Part shown: positions 11,633 through 22,951 of the stretch, piece by piece
Layout of the letters: every line of letters begins with the position of its first letter
Position numbering within the stretch: the first letter of the stretch is position 1
Source of the DNA: Caenorhabditis remanei
Lineage: Eukaryota > Nematoda > Chromadorea > Rhabditida > Rhabditidae
Reading direction: 5' to 3'
Assembly: GCF_010183535.1 (NCBI RefSeq)
Contig: NC_071330.1
Span: forward strand, 5,437,717 to 5,501,716
DNA length: 64,000 bases
Translations under genes and position numbers: made by a program
Notes under the pieces: generated by a model
Told to the model about the DNA's origin: nothing
The model's database searches: none
What the model saw: only the letters and a program-made list of their open reading frames with translations

Positions 11633-11950
11633 GTGCAATCTATTCATGGATACTCACATCACAGAACACAGTTCTCTCGTTAACGAAGGTTAAGAGAGCG
11701 CCTTAACCATTTTTCGTTACAATACGGACCACGACTCGAGTTGATCTTTCCAAGGACCGCCGGCGCGTCATTTCTCACATCATGGACCAATGAGTCGCCA
11801 CTATAAAAGGAGGAGAGAAGACGTTTTCGGGGCAGTTCCAGTGCCGGGAGACCTTTTCTCTTTTCTTGTTTCCCAGTCCTTACCCCATTTTCTTTTTTAT
11901 GTAATTCCAGTTTGAGAATTGTTTGACAAATAAAATCTTGACGCAACAAA
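11633..11950 (+). repeat. Possible solo LTR
   Basis: Begins TGTGCAATC and ends near GACGCAACA. A TATA-box-like CTATAAAAGGAGG lies at about 11800 and AATAAA at about 11929, in the order expected of an LTR (promoter, R, polyadenylation). No target duplication or second LTR was found, so a Pol II promoter fragment is an alternative. Confidence 0.35.
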
Positions 11951-12150
11951 TACATGTACCTCGTTAAACATAACTCTATTAGAGGCGCATCTGCATAATC
12001 GTGGGAAATACCATGGTTTGAATAGAATTTCTTTAGGGAAATAATTTATTCGTGGCGTGTTGGAAGGAAAAACATTTTTTGAGATAGAAAGAGGAATGGA
12101 AAAGCTCGAGCAATAATTTCAGAAAAAAAGAAACAGGAACTCAAAATTGT

Positions 12151-13732
12151 TTAGAATGTAAGATACCAATATCTACAATAGTTTAGTGGCTCCGCAGAGC
12201 CGGCTTTCATGACTTCCATCACGATCGTATATGGTAGATCATTGGGAACAAATGATGGAAATTGGTCATACGGTACTTGTTGTTGTATGAAGAGATTCAG
12301 TTCGATTTCATCGTTGATAGGAACGGATAGGGCTCTTGGGTACTTGGGACAACTGAAAGAAAATAGAAGGTTAGAGATCAAATCTAGAGGTTTCAGTACC
12401 ACGCAGAAGGTGATGGACTAGTCCATTTTCAGTTAAAATTGCTCAATTTTGAGAGTGTGTCATGGCGATTCTGATTTTCCTATTAAGTAGATTTTTAAAG
12501 AATTATGCAGAACAAAAGTAGAGCTTCATTTTTGCAGTTTACAACTTTTTTGTACAATCACTCCCTAGAGAGTTATGGCCTATTTAAAACAATAGCTCAA
12601 AAATCGCACTTTTTTGCATTAGCTTGCTAGGGAGTGCTTGTACAAAAAAGAATTACAGAAACAAAGCTCTACTTTTGATTTGTATGATGCATTTAAAATC
12701 TATTTGATGTGTTACCATGACACACTCTCAAAGTTCGACAATTTCAACTGCAAAACGGCCTAAGTTCATAACCTTGGACCGTTATTGTAAATCTAGTAGT
12801 AAGAATTTCAGATGTTACCTTCTCTCGTCAATAATTACATCCTTGGCATCCAGGTGCTCTTTGAGCCATGCCAGCCGTTGTTGGACCTTCTTCGTTATCA
12901 TCGAAAACACGCTTCCAATCTCTCGACTGGTTTCAATCCAATTCTTGGCCATCAGCAATACATCATTCATTGGGACTTCGGTTCCAATCATTCGGATTGT
13001 TGGTTGTGTCATTCCAATTAATGTCTCCGCCCACTTTCCACCTTCATTTTGGTCTTCAATCTCGACTTTTTTACATTTCCGGAAGATACTGTTCTTGAAA
13101 ATGGGATCAGTGGGCCCTTTGACTTGAACCACAATCAATTTGATCGGGAAACTTGATTTGGATAAGATCTTGGAAATAGCATTGATCACATTATTTGCAT
13201 TATTTCTCAAACTGAGAGCTTGAACATCAAGTTGAAGTCCGAGTGGGAGTCTGAGGATTCCATGAGTAGTAACAATTTCCAAAATCTCCACTTTATGGAC
13301 CTCGCCAGCTGGAAAGAGAGCGGTTAAATTTTGTCTCATCAGATCTCGGATCTTCATTGTTTTTCGATTTTTATCGGATATCTCTTTGACTTGTTCATTC
13401 TTAATACAAACCACCATGTGCTCCACGACTTGACGATTTTGATTGGTTTTCACTAACTGGACTGGCTCCTCATCATAAGTTGGATCCGTGATCAGAATAT
13501 CTCCAAGATCCTCTCTAGCTGTGATCCATGCTTTCTCCATATTTCCATACCTATCAACATCAAATGGAAGTCCCAGTTCTCTATTGACATTCCGGAGATG
13601 GAATGGCAGTGTTGATCCATCTTTGGGTGGAGGAAATGTTATTCGGTAACTGCATTTGGAGATGTTCTGTGTGAATCCAGCTTCTTCTAAGATGAGAAGT
13701 TTAGTATATTCGTTGGAGATGATGATCGGCAT
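12151..13732 (-). CDS. Nematode gene of unknown function
   Basis: Two minus-strand exons, 12819-13732 and 12151-12352, join AG|T in phase to give 371 residues. The first ATG lies 2 bases after a TTTACAG acceptor, so the mRNA is probably trans-spliced there, or a further 5' exon exists beyond the MITE at 13750-14168. The protein is mixed alpha/beta in appearance with no signal peptide, membrane segment or catalytic motif that I recognise. A recognisable block is LPFDVDRYGNMEKAWITARE (about 55-75). The 466 bp intron is largely a CAGTACCG-family MITE. No function is assigned. Confidence 0.75.
12418..12775. repeat. CAGTACCG-family MITE in intron
   Basis: Inverted arms (TTTTGAGAGTGTGTCATGG ... 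CCATGACACACTCTCAAAG) and the paired CTCCCTAGAGAGTTATGG / GCTAGGGAGTGCTTGTAC blocks seen in other family members. The outer ends have decayed. It lies in the intron of the unknown gene 12151-13732. Confidence 0.65.
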
Positions 13733-13749
13733 CACTGTAAATTAAAACA

Positions 13750-14168
13750 TTAAAGACGTATTGTGGTCTGTTGTGATGTTTTCATATCATAATGTATGAG
13801 TTTCGGTGAGTTCATTTTCATACTTCAAGAATTTTTTAATTCGGTCCACAACCCGTTGAGAGCGAGCGCCGGAAAGTTTGGTCATTGAGAAGGCCGAAGA
13901 AAATTGGTGGCCGTGGCCTAGAAATTCCACTTCGGAAACGTTGATTTTTTGAATTTTGACGGTATTTCTGATTATTTTTGTTGTATTTCTTCAATAAATT
14001 CGATAGAATACAGCAAATATTGATAGAAAAACACCAAAAACTATCGAAAATAACGCTCTCAGCGGGTTGTGGACCGAATTAAAAAATTCTTGAAGTATGA
14101 AAATGAACTCGCCGAAACTCATACATTATAATATGAAAACATCACAACAGACCACAATACGCCTTTAA
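13750..14168. mobile_element. TTAA-flanked palindromic MITE
   Basis: Long inverted arms run the full length (GTATTGTGGTCTGTTGTGAT ... ATCACAACAGACCACAATAC; AATTCGGTCCACAACCCG and its complement near the centre). TTAA occurs at both outer ends (13750-13753 and 14165-14168), fitting piggyBac-like or PALTTAA-type non-autonomous elements of nematodes. Confidence 0.8.
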
Positions 14169-14232
14169 ATATAAGTGGTAGAATGAACATTCAAGTGAGT
14201 GCTGAGTAACGAAAAACAATAACACTCAAAAC

Positions 14233-14516
14233 CAGAATTGTCACGGGCTGGGGCCGGGCCGAAATCAAACAAAATCTCGTCCCGTTTTGAAACATTTTTT
14301 GAAAAAATTTGAATTTTTGAATTTTTTTTTGACATTTTTTGAACATTTTTTGGAAAAAGTATAGTTTTTGACCAAAACTTTAAAAATAATCAAAATGTGG
14401 ATATTTATGATCATTTTAGCATTTTCACTCTATTTTTTCGAAAAATTTCAAAAAATTTTAGTAAAAAATGGGTTCCCACTTTTGAATCCGGGCCGACCCG
14501 ATTTTTGACAAGTCTG
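14233..14516. mobile_element. GC-rich hAT-like MITE
   Basis: CAGAATTGTCACGGGC... left end and ...GACAAGTCTG right end. The 8 bp flanks CTCAAAAC (14225-14232) and CTCAAAAT (14517-14524) agree at 7 of 8. It is the same family as 5049-5369. Confidence 0.75.
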
Positions 14517-14547
14517 CTCAAAATAAATTTTTTCGTTTTTTTTCCGA

Positions 14548-14745
14548 ACAGCCGTGTAGTCCTCTCGGACAAGACTTGTACTCAATTCCTAGGAATATTC
14601 CTTGTTTCCTCACCTTTTCCAATAAATTTTCGTGTTTTTTCTATTTTGTCTCGATCTAAATTGGAAAAAACACGAAAATTTATTGAAAAGGTGGGGAAAC
14701 GAGGGGTTGAGCAAAACTCTTGTCCGAGAGGACTACACGGCCGAT
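14548..14745. repeat. Palindromic MITE with CCGTGTAGTCCTCTCGG ends
   Basis: CCGTGTAGTCCTCTCGGACA is mirrored by TGTCCGAGAGGACTACACGG. Inner arms AATAAATTTTCGTGTTTTTT / AAAACACGAAAATTTATT. No coding capacity. Confidence 0.75.
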
Positions 14746-14919
14746 CGGAAAAACTCTTCCACCAAAGCTCCTTTTGAGTCAGGGAAACGGGGATTGTTGC
14801 GTTTAGAGCGATTATTAGCATTGACAACAATAATAAATGTTTTTAAAAAAAATTTCTGAAATATCTAAATCTGCAGATATCTGTAATAAAAATATGACTT
14901 CAGCCCTTCTTTAACGCCC

Positions 14920-15180
14920 ATTGGCGAGTGTTTGTGAACCTATGCAAACGCGCCCTTTTGAGAAAATTCGCTTACCTAAATTTGTTTTGTTAAAAATTAA
15001 GAATTTTAACAATAAATTGTTTTGAGAAGAAATATAATCGAGAAAGTCCAATTTTTTGAAATAATGTTAATTTACCAAAAAAATTTTAAAAATTGCAATG
15101 TAGGCGTCATTTAATATGACTAAAAATGTAGTCTCAATAAAGCGCGTTTGCATAGGTTCACTTTGAAATATCGTACTTTC
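14920..15180. repeat. MITE with GTGAACCTATGC ends, copy 1
   Basis: GTGAACCTATGCAAACGCG at left and CGCGTTTGCATAGGTTCAC at right, about 240 bp apart. A second member of the family lies at about 20155-20365. Confidence 0.75.
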
Positions 15181-15699
15181 AAAGAACTATTTAATATATA
15201 GGAAAATTAGAAATCAAATTGACAAAAAATGATTGTTTAGAAAACAACGAATGTTCGCAACAAAATAGTCCAAGCAAAATAAAAATCTTGCATTTCTGAT
15301 AGAAAAAGAGAAAAGAACACAGGAAGAGGATGTTTTTATGACTCCCCACCACGCACCTTTCTATATTTCCTTTTCCTCATGCTCTCTCTTTCTCTGTGTT
15401 TTGTTGATTTAGTGTTTCTCTATCACAAATCATTCGAAACGGCTAACAATAACGGTATGGTTGGTTTTCTCCTCTGTTTGAAGATATAAAACTACTGAAA
15501 CAATCAAAATGTTTCTGGTATAATGCAGAAGATGACAAAAGTCGGAAAATGTTATCCAATAGACTGAATGGAAAAAATTAAAAACTTGATTTCAAAACGC
15601 AACAATTCTCATGGAGCAGCCACAACTGTCATTTCCAAAATCCAATCAGATTCATGTTTAATTTCTTGGTTACACTGTAGCAATTAAACTCTCTTTAAT

Positions 15700-16130
15700 T
15701 TTTTATTGAGAATGTGCTACTACTCTTCCCATTCCATGTTCCTGTGAACGAGAAGAACCAGACTATGGTCTGGCTTCCTCTCTTTCTCATTCCTCTGCGG
15801 CCCACCACCAAGAGGAGGGACAGAGGAGACAGGCCCTGCCCCTCCTCCAAGGAACAGGGACGGCGCCTTCCTGTCTTTAGTTTTGAGATAGCTTTAGCTC
15901 TGGAATGTCATCTGTCTAGAGATGGGACCCCGAACTACAGTATGACCGTAGTTCGGGATCTCACTAGAGTTACTCTACTCTATATTCAATCAACTATATT
16001 AAACACATATATCTACTCAATAACCAACCGTCGTATATTTATATTATTATCCTACCGTAACCCCAAGTCCGAGGAATCGGATAAAGGTTGAGTTAAACCG
16101 AAGGGCATAGGGAGCATCCCTTTCACATTC
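15700..16130. repeat. LTR-like or foldback sequence, unresolved
   Basis: A GC-richer island with a perfect hairpin CCCGAACTAC-N9-GTAGTTCGGG at about 15930-15958 and TA-rich sequence after it. It stands out from its AT-rich surroundings but no ends or target duplication could be placed. Confidence 0.25.
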
Positions 16131-16547
16131 CATTGATCTGGATCTTCAAATGTCTCATCAGTTGGAAAAGCAGAAGAAGAAAATTAACTTTTTCTCTGAC
16201 GAACAGTTTGAATAAACAAAACAAGAATACTTTATATTCTCTTATCAAATTATAAATTTAAATTTAAGTTTAAAGACAATTTACTCAAGAAACCCTATAA
16301 AACTCAAAAAATGAGCATATGAGTAGTAGTCATAGATCATTCAGTTCCCAGTGAGCATATGTCCTATTTTGGTGTCCAATTGATTTTAGAACACTGACAA
16401 CCATTGGCTAAATAAAACATCAAAAAGATACGAACACTCATGAAATCGTCGAGTAAAAGTACTAGAAAAATTACAACAAATGCTGAGAAATCAACAAAAA
16501 AAGAAGATAGAGACAGTGAGAAATGATTCAGCAATGATATATTGTAA

Positions 16548-18902
16548 TTAGGCATTATAGACCCAAGCGTCTTGTTCCATTCCTTCAGTACAGTGATCCA
16601 ATAAAACTTTCCGACGATATTCGACATATCTGCTCTTGTCTTGAGTCTTTTGGATGAGAACTCTCAAATCATTCGTCTCCATTTCCTGTTCCAATAATCC
16701 TGATAATTGTTCAACAGCCATTTCGAGATCTTTCTGATTTCCATCGAACATAATTGCCTGATTGTTCCGTTCCAGATAAAAAGCAAAGATGTATGTAAAC
16801 ATAAGGGTTCGACGACACTCTGCCAGAATATTCACTGATTTTCTAAGAAAAAGAACATCTGCCCAACCAATTCCTTTCTGTTGCATTTCCTCCATTTTCG
16901 CATTTACTGTTTTGACAAGCTGAAACAACTATCTACAGATTTGCAACGGGCCGATTTGAGAAATTTCATTGGCCAGGTCCGTCCCGGCCCGGCCAGTTCA
17001 AAAATTTGAGCATTTTTTGCAAAAAAAGCCAAATTTTCGACTATGTTTTTAAATATCGATAAAAACTCAAGCGTACATTGGATTTTTGACTATTTTTGAC
17101 AAAAATTTCAACATTTTTCGAAAAATTGTGTAAACATTTTTTGACTCCGGGACGATATTTTTGCAAGTTTATGACCCAATTGCTCTCTATGCATACCTTC
17201 TTTTCAAGTTCCAAACTCTGCTCATGTGACTTGAAACGATTGTAGAAGAACAGGAAGCGATGCAGTTCGGCACGAGAATCCACACGATTCTTTTCGTCTT
17301 TTGCATTGAATCTGAAGAAGAAATATGAAGAATACGATTAGCATGGAGTTAAGGCTTAGCGACACAATTGCAGCAATTCACAACCGCGACGTTTTGCAAC
17401 CACACCGTCTCTGCATATTTGGGTCAGTTGAAAATGTTGACTTTACCAAAGGGTCTGGGAGCATATTTGAAAACAATTAAATAGAAGAAAAAGTTGGTTG
17501 ACCTGTTTTTCGACATAACTAGGTTAAACTATTGCTAGTTTTATTGTTGCGAAACGTTGTACAGTACCGCAAAAAACGTTATCAAATTTGGATTTTTTCA
17601 TTGGAAAATGCCCAACTTTGACAGTGTATTTCAGTGTCATCTGATTGTCCGATAAACTCAAATTTATATGGGTTGGACAGAGCAAAATCAGCACATAATT
17701 TTTGTAGTTGACCATTTTTTTGTATGGACACTATCTTGAAAGTTACAGGTAGTCAAAGCTAAAAACTCAAAAATTTCGCTAAAAAGCACTGAATATGGTT
17801 GATTTCGTGGAGAAATGACTTTGATGACCTATAACTTTTAAGGTAGTGACCCTACAAAAAAATGGTCAATTACAAAAATTATGTGCTATTATTGCTCTTA
17901 AGACCATACAAATTTGAGTTATCGGACATTTATATGACACCAAAATACACTATCAAACTTGGTCATTTTGATAACAGCCAAAGTTTTCAGTATACTGTAG
18001 CTGCGAAATGTCGCGGAGCCAAAGTTAGCATGACTTACGTGTTACACGATGAATATCCATGAACCGACCACTCTCTCATACACAACCAACAGAACTCGAA
18101 TCGACACGTTTTACTTCTGCAAGTGATTCGATTACAGCCGCCATTCTTCTCAATAGATGTGACACACTTCGGACAGTCTTTAGTGTTTGAGAGAATCCAA
18201 TTAAACGTCTCCTTATCCGATGAGTATCCATCTGCTGAAGCGGCTGTTTTATTTTTTACACCGACACACTTTTTCTCCCATAATTTAAGAAGGCGACAGT
18301 TCACTGGTTCATGGGAATCGTTTCTACATGAAAAACAGAATCGAATTCCACAAGAACACACGACAAGATGAGCATCCGATCGACTAGATTTTACTACCAT
18401 ACCACAAGAACACTGAGTAAGGAAATGGTTAGTTTCCACGTACTCATCTACAGTAAGCTGTTGAAATGCAGAGATTACGGTAGTGTCAGAAGATAGATAC
18501 TCTTGGATCTTGTCGTCATCAATAATGAGTTCACAATCAGAAGCCATACATTGGATCTCACATTTCTTCTCGTTGATCTTTTCAGTTAAGTAGGCTCTCC
18601 AACATTCTTTACAGGCGGTATGATTACAGGATAGTCCCACGAGTGGTGCCGTGTCACAACAGATATCACACTCTCCGTTGGAAGATTCAGAAGAATCAGA
18701 AGCTCTCAACGCAATTTTGGAATTCACAATGAAATTCGGATCTTCGTAAAACTTTTCCAGGAGAATTGTCTTATCCCAGGAATATTTCTGAAGTAACACT
18801 CTACACACTCCATTATTCACTTCGAGTATTTCTCTGACTTCTTCTATTTTTTCATTCATGACTTCTCGGATGTCCGAATACGTGAGAACCTGAAATGATA
18901 TC

Positions 18903-18939
<37 letters not shown>

Positions 18940-19705
18940 CTGGAAGTTTCTAGAAGATTCTGGAAATTTTTTATTTTCCAACAAAATCTTGATTATGATT
19001 CATTTTTCGTGAATAAACAGGTCAACTGACAAAACAAACTTACTTTCAAAAATTTGATTATTTTTGGAGCTTTATAACTTTATGAGTTATAAACCAACTA
19101 TAGCAAATCTTATTTTATTTTGTAGATCAAGTCTAGTTCTACATTTTTGTAGTTGACAACTTTTTTCTAGCTATAAACGTTTTCGAGATATAAGCCTTCA
19201 AAAATTGGTACCTGGAGTCCTGCAAGCAGACTCCCTCGTTTCTCTGCGCCCTCTCACTCCTCACCCTCTCGCCCTCCAAGATACCAATCTTCAACGATTC
19301 ATATCTCGAGAATGTGAAGAGCTATCAAAAAGTTGTCAACTTCAAAAATGGAGACCTAGATTTGAAAAATGTGGAAAATTTAAAATTTTCAATTTTTTTT
19401 CTTTTACCAATTTGCGTCAAAAAAGATTTAGACAAAGTACAGTTCCATTTTTTTTAAAACCATCGTTTCCAGATTTTACCCGAAATTTCCAGAAACTTCT
19501 AGAAACTTCCAGAAATGTCCAAAAACCCCGAATTGTTTCGAAAAATGTTTCGATTCCAAAACTTTTCGAAAGCACTTTTTCGAAAGGTACTCACTCTCAC
19601 AACATCTTCGTCCTGATCCTCGGTTTCCACATTTTCAGTGTCGGAATCGAATTCAGAGGTGTCATCCTCAACATCTTCCGAATAGAACTCGTCGTCAGAA
19701 CTCAT
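16548..19705 (-). CDS. Ariadne-type RBR E3 ubiquitin-protein ligase
   Basis: Four minus-strand exons, 19595-19705, 18039-18889, 17197-17311 and 16548-16919, join in phase to 482 residues, close to the usual Ariadne length. An acidic N-terminus (MSSDDEFYSEDVEDD) is followed by a UBA-like region (about 38-95), RING1 from Cys111 (CDIC..CNHTACKECW), IBR (about 197-235, HEPVNC) and RING2 (about 276-315). RING2 holds CPKC..IEKNGGCNRITC; its GGC Cys (about 289) is the expected thioester-forming residue. The Ariadne domain (RAELHRFLFFYNRF..., LVKTVNAKMEEMQQKGIGW...) follows. The enzyme takes ubiquitin from an E2 such as the UBCH7 type and acts with cullin-RING ligases. Intron 2 contains a CAGTACCG MITE. 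It is head-to-head with the gene at 20684. C. elegans has several ari-1 paralogues, so no number is given. Confidence 0.92.
16930..17170. repeat. Decayed GC-rich hAT-like fragment in ariadne intron 3
   Basis: Contains GTCCCGGCCCGGCC and the AAATTTTCGACTAT-type filler seen around 21800-22120 and 23150-23690. The ends have decayed and no target duplication is visible. Confidence 0.45.
17572..17997. mobile_element. CAGTACCG-family MITE in ariadne intron 2
   Basis: CAGTACCG at the left and TATACTG at the right, with TA on both sides (17570-17571, 17998-17999). Arms AACTTTGACAGTGTATTT ... AAATACACTATCAAACTT are inverted copies. Confidence 0.75.
18906..18935. repeat. (TA)n microsatellite
   Basis: About 15 TA units in ariadne intron 1. 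Confidence 0.9.
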
Positions 19706-20012
19706 TGCGTGCTGTAAGATTTGAATAATGAAAAAGAAAAAAGCAAGGAAAAACCATTATAAATGAAACATGAAAAAATAACATTGAGTTATTATTGATT
19801 TGGTGTGTGCAATGACTGCGCTCACCAACACATTCCGTCTTATACATCGTCATTCTCCTAACTCTCTGTCAGTTTTCCCAGAGACCATTGATTTCCCAGA
19901 ACTACCCTTTCTCATTAGATCCCTCACACAGTAACTGTGAGACTGATGACGTGAAAAACAGGTGTGTTAGATCAAGAATCTGTCTGCAATCGTATTAGCT
20001 CAGCACAATTCC

Positions 20013-20117
20013 TGCAACTGCGCTCCGCTGAAATGCCGTTGAAAAATGTCTCTTTTTCTCTGATTCTCTTAATTTCGCACGCAATTTTCTTTGGTTTCGG
20101 TAGAGCACGGTTGTAAA
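20013..20117. repeat. Short MITE, CTTACA-type, copy 2 (inverted)
   Basis: GCAACTGCGCTCCGCTGAAAT ... ATTTTCTTTGGTTTCGG...GAGCACGGTTGTAA reads as the reverse complement of 3729-3833. It lies in the shared upstream region of ariadne and the 20684 gene. Confidence 0.7.
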
Positions 20118-20154
20118 AGCGTGTCGTCCTAATAATTGACGTTATGGGTCATTG

Positions 20155-20365
20155 AAGTGTACTGTATCACGATATTTCAAGGTGAACCTATGCGAACACG
20201 CTCTAATGAGAAAAAAACGTGGACAATTAATATTTTCACGTATCCTAAAAATTCCTTTAGGAAAATGTTTCTAATGTTCATCGCCGCGTATTGCGGACCA
20301 CGCGTTTTGCAGCTAAAATTTTAGAGCGTGTTTGCATAGGTTGACGTTGAATTATCGTGCTGTAT
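20155..20365. repeat. MITE with GTGAACCTATGC ends, copy 2
   Basis: GTACTGTATCACGATATTTC.AAGGTGAACCTATGCGAAC at left; GTTTGCATAGGTTGACGTTG.AATTATCGTGCTGTA at right, an imperfect inverted pair. It is the same family as about 14920-15180. Confidence 0.7.
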
Positions 20366-20683
20366 TTGGCTCATTTCGCTCTTTTTTTTTGGAGTAAAAG
20401 ATCATCGATTTCAAGTTAATTCTAGTTGTGGAAATTGAATCCTCGTAGTTGCATCTTTTAAAAAAATTTTCAGTTTTTTTCCGAGCAAAATGAAGTTTAA
20501 TTTCAAAAAATAATTTTTTGAACTTCGCGCTGTTTTGGGTTACGGTAGTCGGCGAAATCTGCAAACACCACCACGTCAGATTGCGGAGAACTGCAAACAT
20601 TTCTTGCTCATTTTAATTTTAATTTCATAGCATTTTCCCAAACTTCATCTAATTTTTTGCTGATCGATTAAAAATTTCAAAAA

Positions 20684-22540
20684 ATGAATTCCAAACCAGA
20701 AAAAAAGGAGAATGATAAGCAGGTAAATACTTTTTAAGAAGGGAAGAACTACTGTTTTACAATAATTTTTATTGCAGAATCTTCTGGAGAAAATTCTGGA
20801 GAAAATCAAGGAGTTGTACAAGAAAGTTTGTGACTACTTCACTGATTCTGGATCTGGATCATTCGAGTCATCTGAATCTGTAGTTCCAACTACCGGACAA
20901 ATCACAAAACATGGTATTCATGGATTCATCATCGGATTAATCGAGAATCTTATTCGATTTGTGGTCAAAGTTGGCGGCCCACGCGCCTCAAATATCGTCA
21001 CAATTTACGATCTCAACTCGATTAGTTCACTCGGAAATCCAAAATGGTACGCTCGTGTCGATATGCCACATACAAACGTCCCATACCATCATATCAATGT
21101 GAACAAGGCGGTCACTGGTCTCCCGGATCCACATATTCCGATATCTGCATTTGCTGCTGAAACTGCTGGAACCATCGGAAGAGTTCTGGAAATTCTCAAC
21201 ACTTTGGCCCCATATCTCATCGCTTTCTTTGTTGCGTACGATGTGTATTTGATTGGGCGTAGTGCTGCGAAAGATTACAAGAATCGTTCCAGTAGAAATA
21301 CTATCAAAACGATTATCGATATTTTGATGGGACTTCTCGGTGGATATGGAGGATATTTTGCAGGTTTGGAGGAGAATTCCTGAAATTACTTGTCAAAAAC
21401 CGAGAATTCATTTATATTCATAGTGTTTTCTGAGATTTCCAGTTTTTCTCGCGCAAAACAGACGGAAAATTCTATTGAAAGGGTTGTGCAAAAAAATCGA
21501 AAATTTTTCAAAAATTAAATAACAAAAATAGCGATTTTTGATTTTTCCTGAAATGTTTTCTGATTTTGAACCCTAACAACTTGTTTTCAGAGTCTTTCCT
21601 TGAAATCCTTACAGTTTTTTTAATACAACATCAAGATGGTGAATAAAGCAATTTCGCCCATTAAAACATGACATTTTCATAATTTCGAACTGTTTTTCCC
21701 AAAAATTTCGGAAAAAGTCCGCAGTAATAAAATTTCCAGAAATTCTAACAAATTCTTGTCTAATTTCTACCTGTTTTCAACCAGATATTGTTCGAAAACT
21801 TACTATATATCAGACTTGCAAAACATCGGTCAGGTGAAAAAGCTTACCAAAGGTCCGGCCGGTCTTAAGTCAAAAATGTGCAAAATTTTTCACAACATTT
21901 TCGAAAATTTGTATCAAAAATAGCTATTTTTGATAAATTAACATAGTCAAAATCCTATGTACGCTTCAGTTTTCATCGATATCCAAAAAGACAGTAGAAA
22001 GTTCGACTTTTTTGGCAAAAAAATCTTAAAAGTTTCGAAAAAGTTCAAAATTAAAAACTTTTGTACTGAACCCGGGCCGATGAAAAATCTCAAATAGGTC
22101 CGGCACGTTGCAAGTCTGCGAATTTTCAACTATCATTCAGAATCAGAAGAACTTCTGAAAAATCATCAAAAATGTTCACATTTTCGATGCAATTTTCAAA
22201 TTTTTCAAAAAATTAATCAAGTTTTTGAAGCCGAGCCGGGCCTTTCAAGAATGGTATAAATCATTATTATAATTTTCCAGGCGCCGCCATTGGAACGGCA
22301 ATCTTCCCTGGAATCGGTACATTGGTTGGTGGTCTTATCGGTGGAGTCGCTGGTGGAATTGCTGTCGGAACTGGAGGTCATATCACGACTGAAATGTTGA
22401 TGGATCTCTTCCGTTACGATATCGATGATTTCTACTGCGCTGAATGTGGCGAAGAGTTCGAAAATCGTCGATATTTGAATGGAATTCAGGAGAAATGCAA
22501 GAAATGTCGACGAGCAGTTAAATCGGTCACTTCTCGTTGA
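20684..22540 (+). CDS. Glycine-zipper membrane protein with C-terminal zinc ribbon
   Basis: Exons 20684-20722, 20778-21363 and 22281-22540 join in phase to 294 residues. The N-terminus is charged and coiled-coil-like (LLEKILEKIKELYKKV). Hydrophobic stretches occur at HGFIIGLIENLIRFVV and in GRVLEILNTLAPYLIAFFVAYDVYLIG. A Gly-rich hairpin across the last junction (MGLLGGYGGYFAG, then PGIGTLVGGLIGGVAGGIAV) has the GxxxG spacing of glycine zippers. The tail holds a four-Cys zinc-ribbon-like motif CAEC...CKKC. The function is unknown; a membrane-inserting or organelle-surface role is inference. Intron 2 (917 bp) carries decayed GC-rich MITE sequence. It is transcribed divergently from ariadne and converges with rha-2. 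Confidence 0.8.
21812..22250. repeat. Decayed GC-rich MITE fragments in intron
   Basis: CAGACTTGCAAAACATCGG at about 21812 and GTTGCAAGTCTG at about 22107 form inverted ends of a hAT-like copy. The flanks do not match, so the target duplication has eroded. A second GC-rich remnant, GAGCCGGGCC, follows near 22232. Confidence 0.5.
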
Positions 22541-22951
22541 ATTTTTTTTGGTTACATTTTGTTAAAACTGTTGTTACATGTTGATTTTCAATTGTTGTTG
22601 AATTAGAAATAAAATCGGAGGGTTCTGAGATATCGGAGACTTTTTGGCTGAAAACTGATCGAAAAATGACTGAAAATTAGGGTTTTGAGACGAAAACCCA
22701 CTTAAGCTTGAAAATGGGTCAAATGTGAGATTTTAAGAGCTAAAAACATGATTCTGAGTCTGAAAATGACTGAAAATGGAGATTTTTAATGCAAAAATAG
22801 GGTACGCAACTCTGAAACTCGCTGTTTTTCTGAATGACAGTAATTAACATTTCATAAAAATCCGTTACTAAATCTCAAGAAGTAAAATTATAACAAAAAA
22901 GGTAACAACAATGATGTAACAATAACGAAAAAAGTTCAATAAAATATGTGT
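22541..22951. other. Convergent 3' flank, no gene seen
   Basis: Spacer between the two converging genes. AATAAA at about 22610 serves the plus-strand gene. Nothing else is supported. Confidence 0.5.

Larger units (their letters stand above)
9743..12150. other. Repeat-rich intergenic region
   Basis: Holds part of a GC-rich hAT-like repeat (about 10430-10540), a palindrome at about 10720-10920, and an LTR-like unit at about 11633-11950. No supported host gene is seen on either strand. Confidence 0.5.
13733..16547. other. Repeat-filled intergenic region
   Basis: Contains, in order: a TTAA MITE, a hAT-like MITE, a palindrome at 14548-14745, a second palindrome at about 14920-15180, and LTR-like sequence at about 15700-16130. 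No supported host coding exon was found. Confidence 0.55.

Noticed and set aside
12815..13735. Assignment of the 371-residue protein to a named nematode DUF or F-box family
   Set aside because: Block order and residues did not match any family I could recall with confidence, so it is left as unknown.
14397..14859. Frames over 75-126 codons on both strands
   Set aside because: They run across MITE palindromes, where both strands give similar spurious translations.
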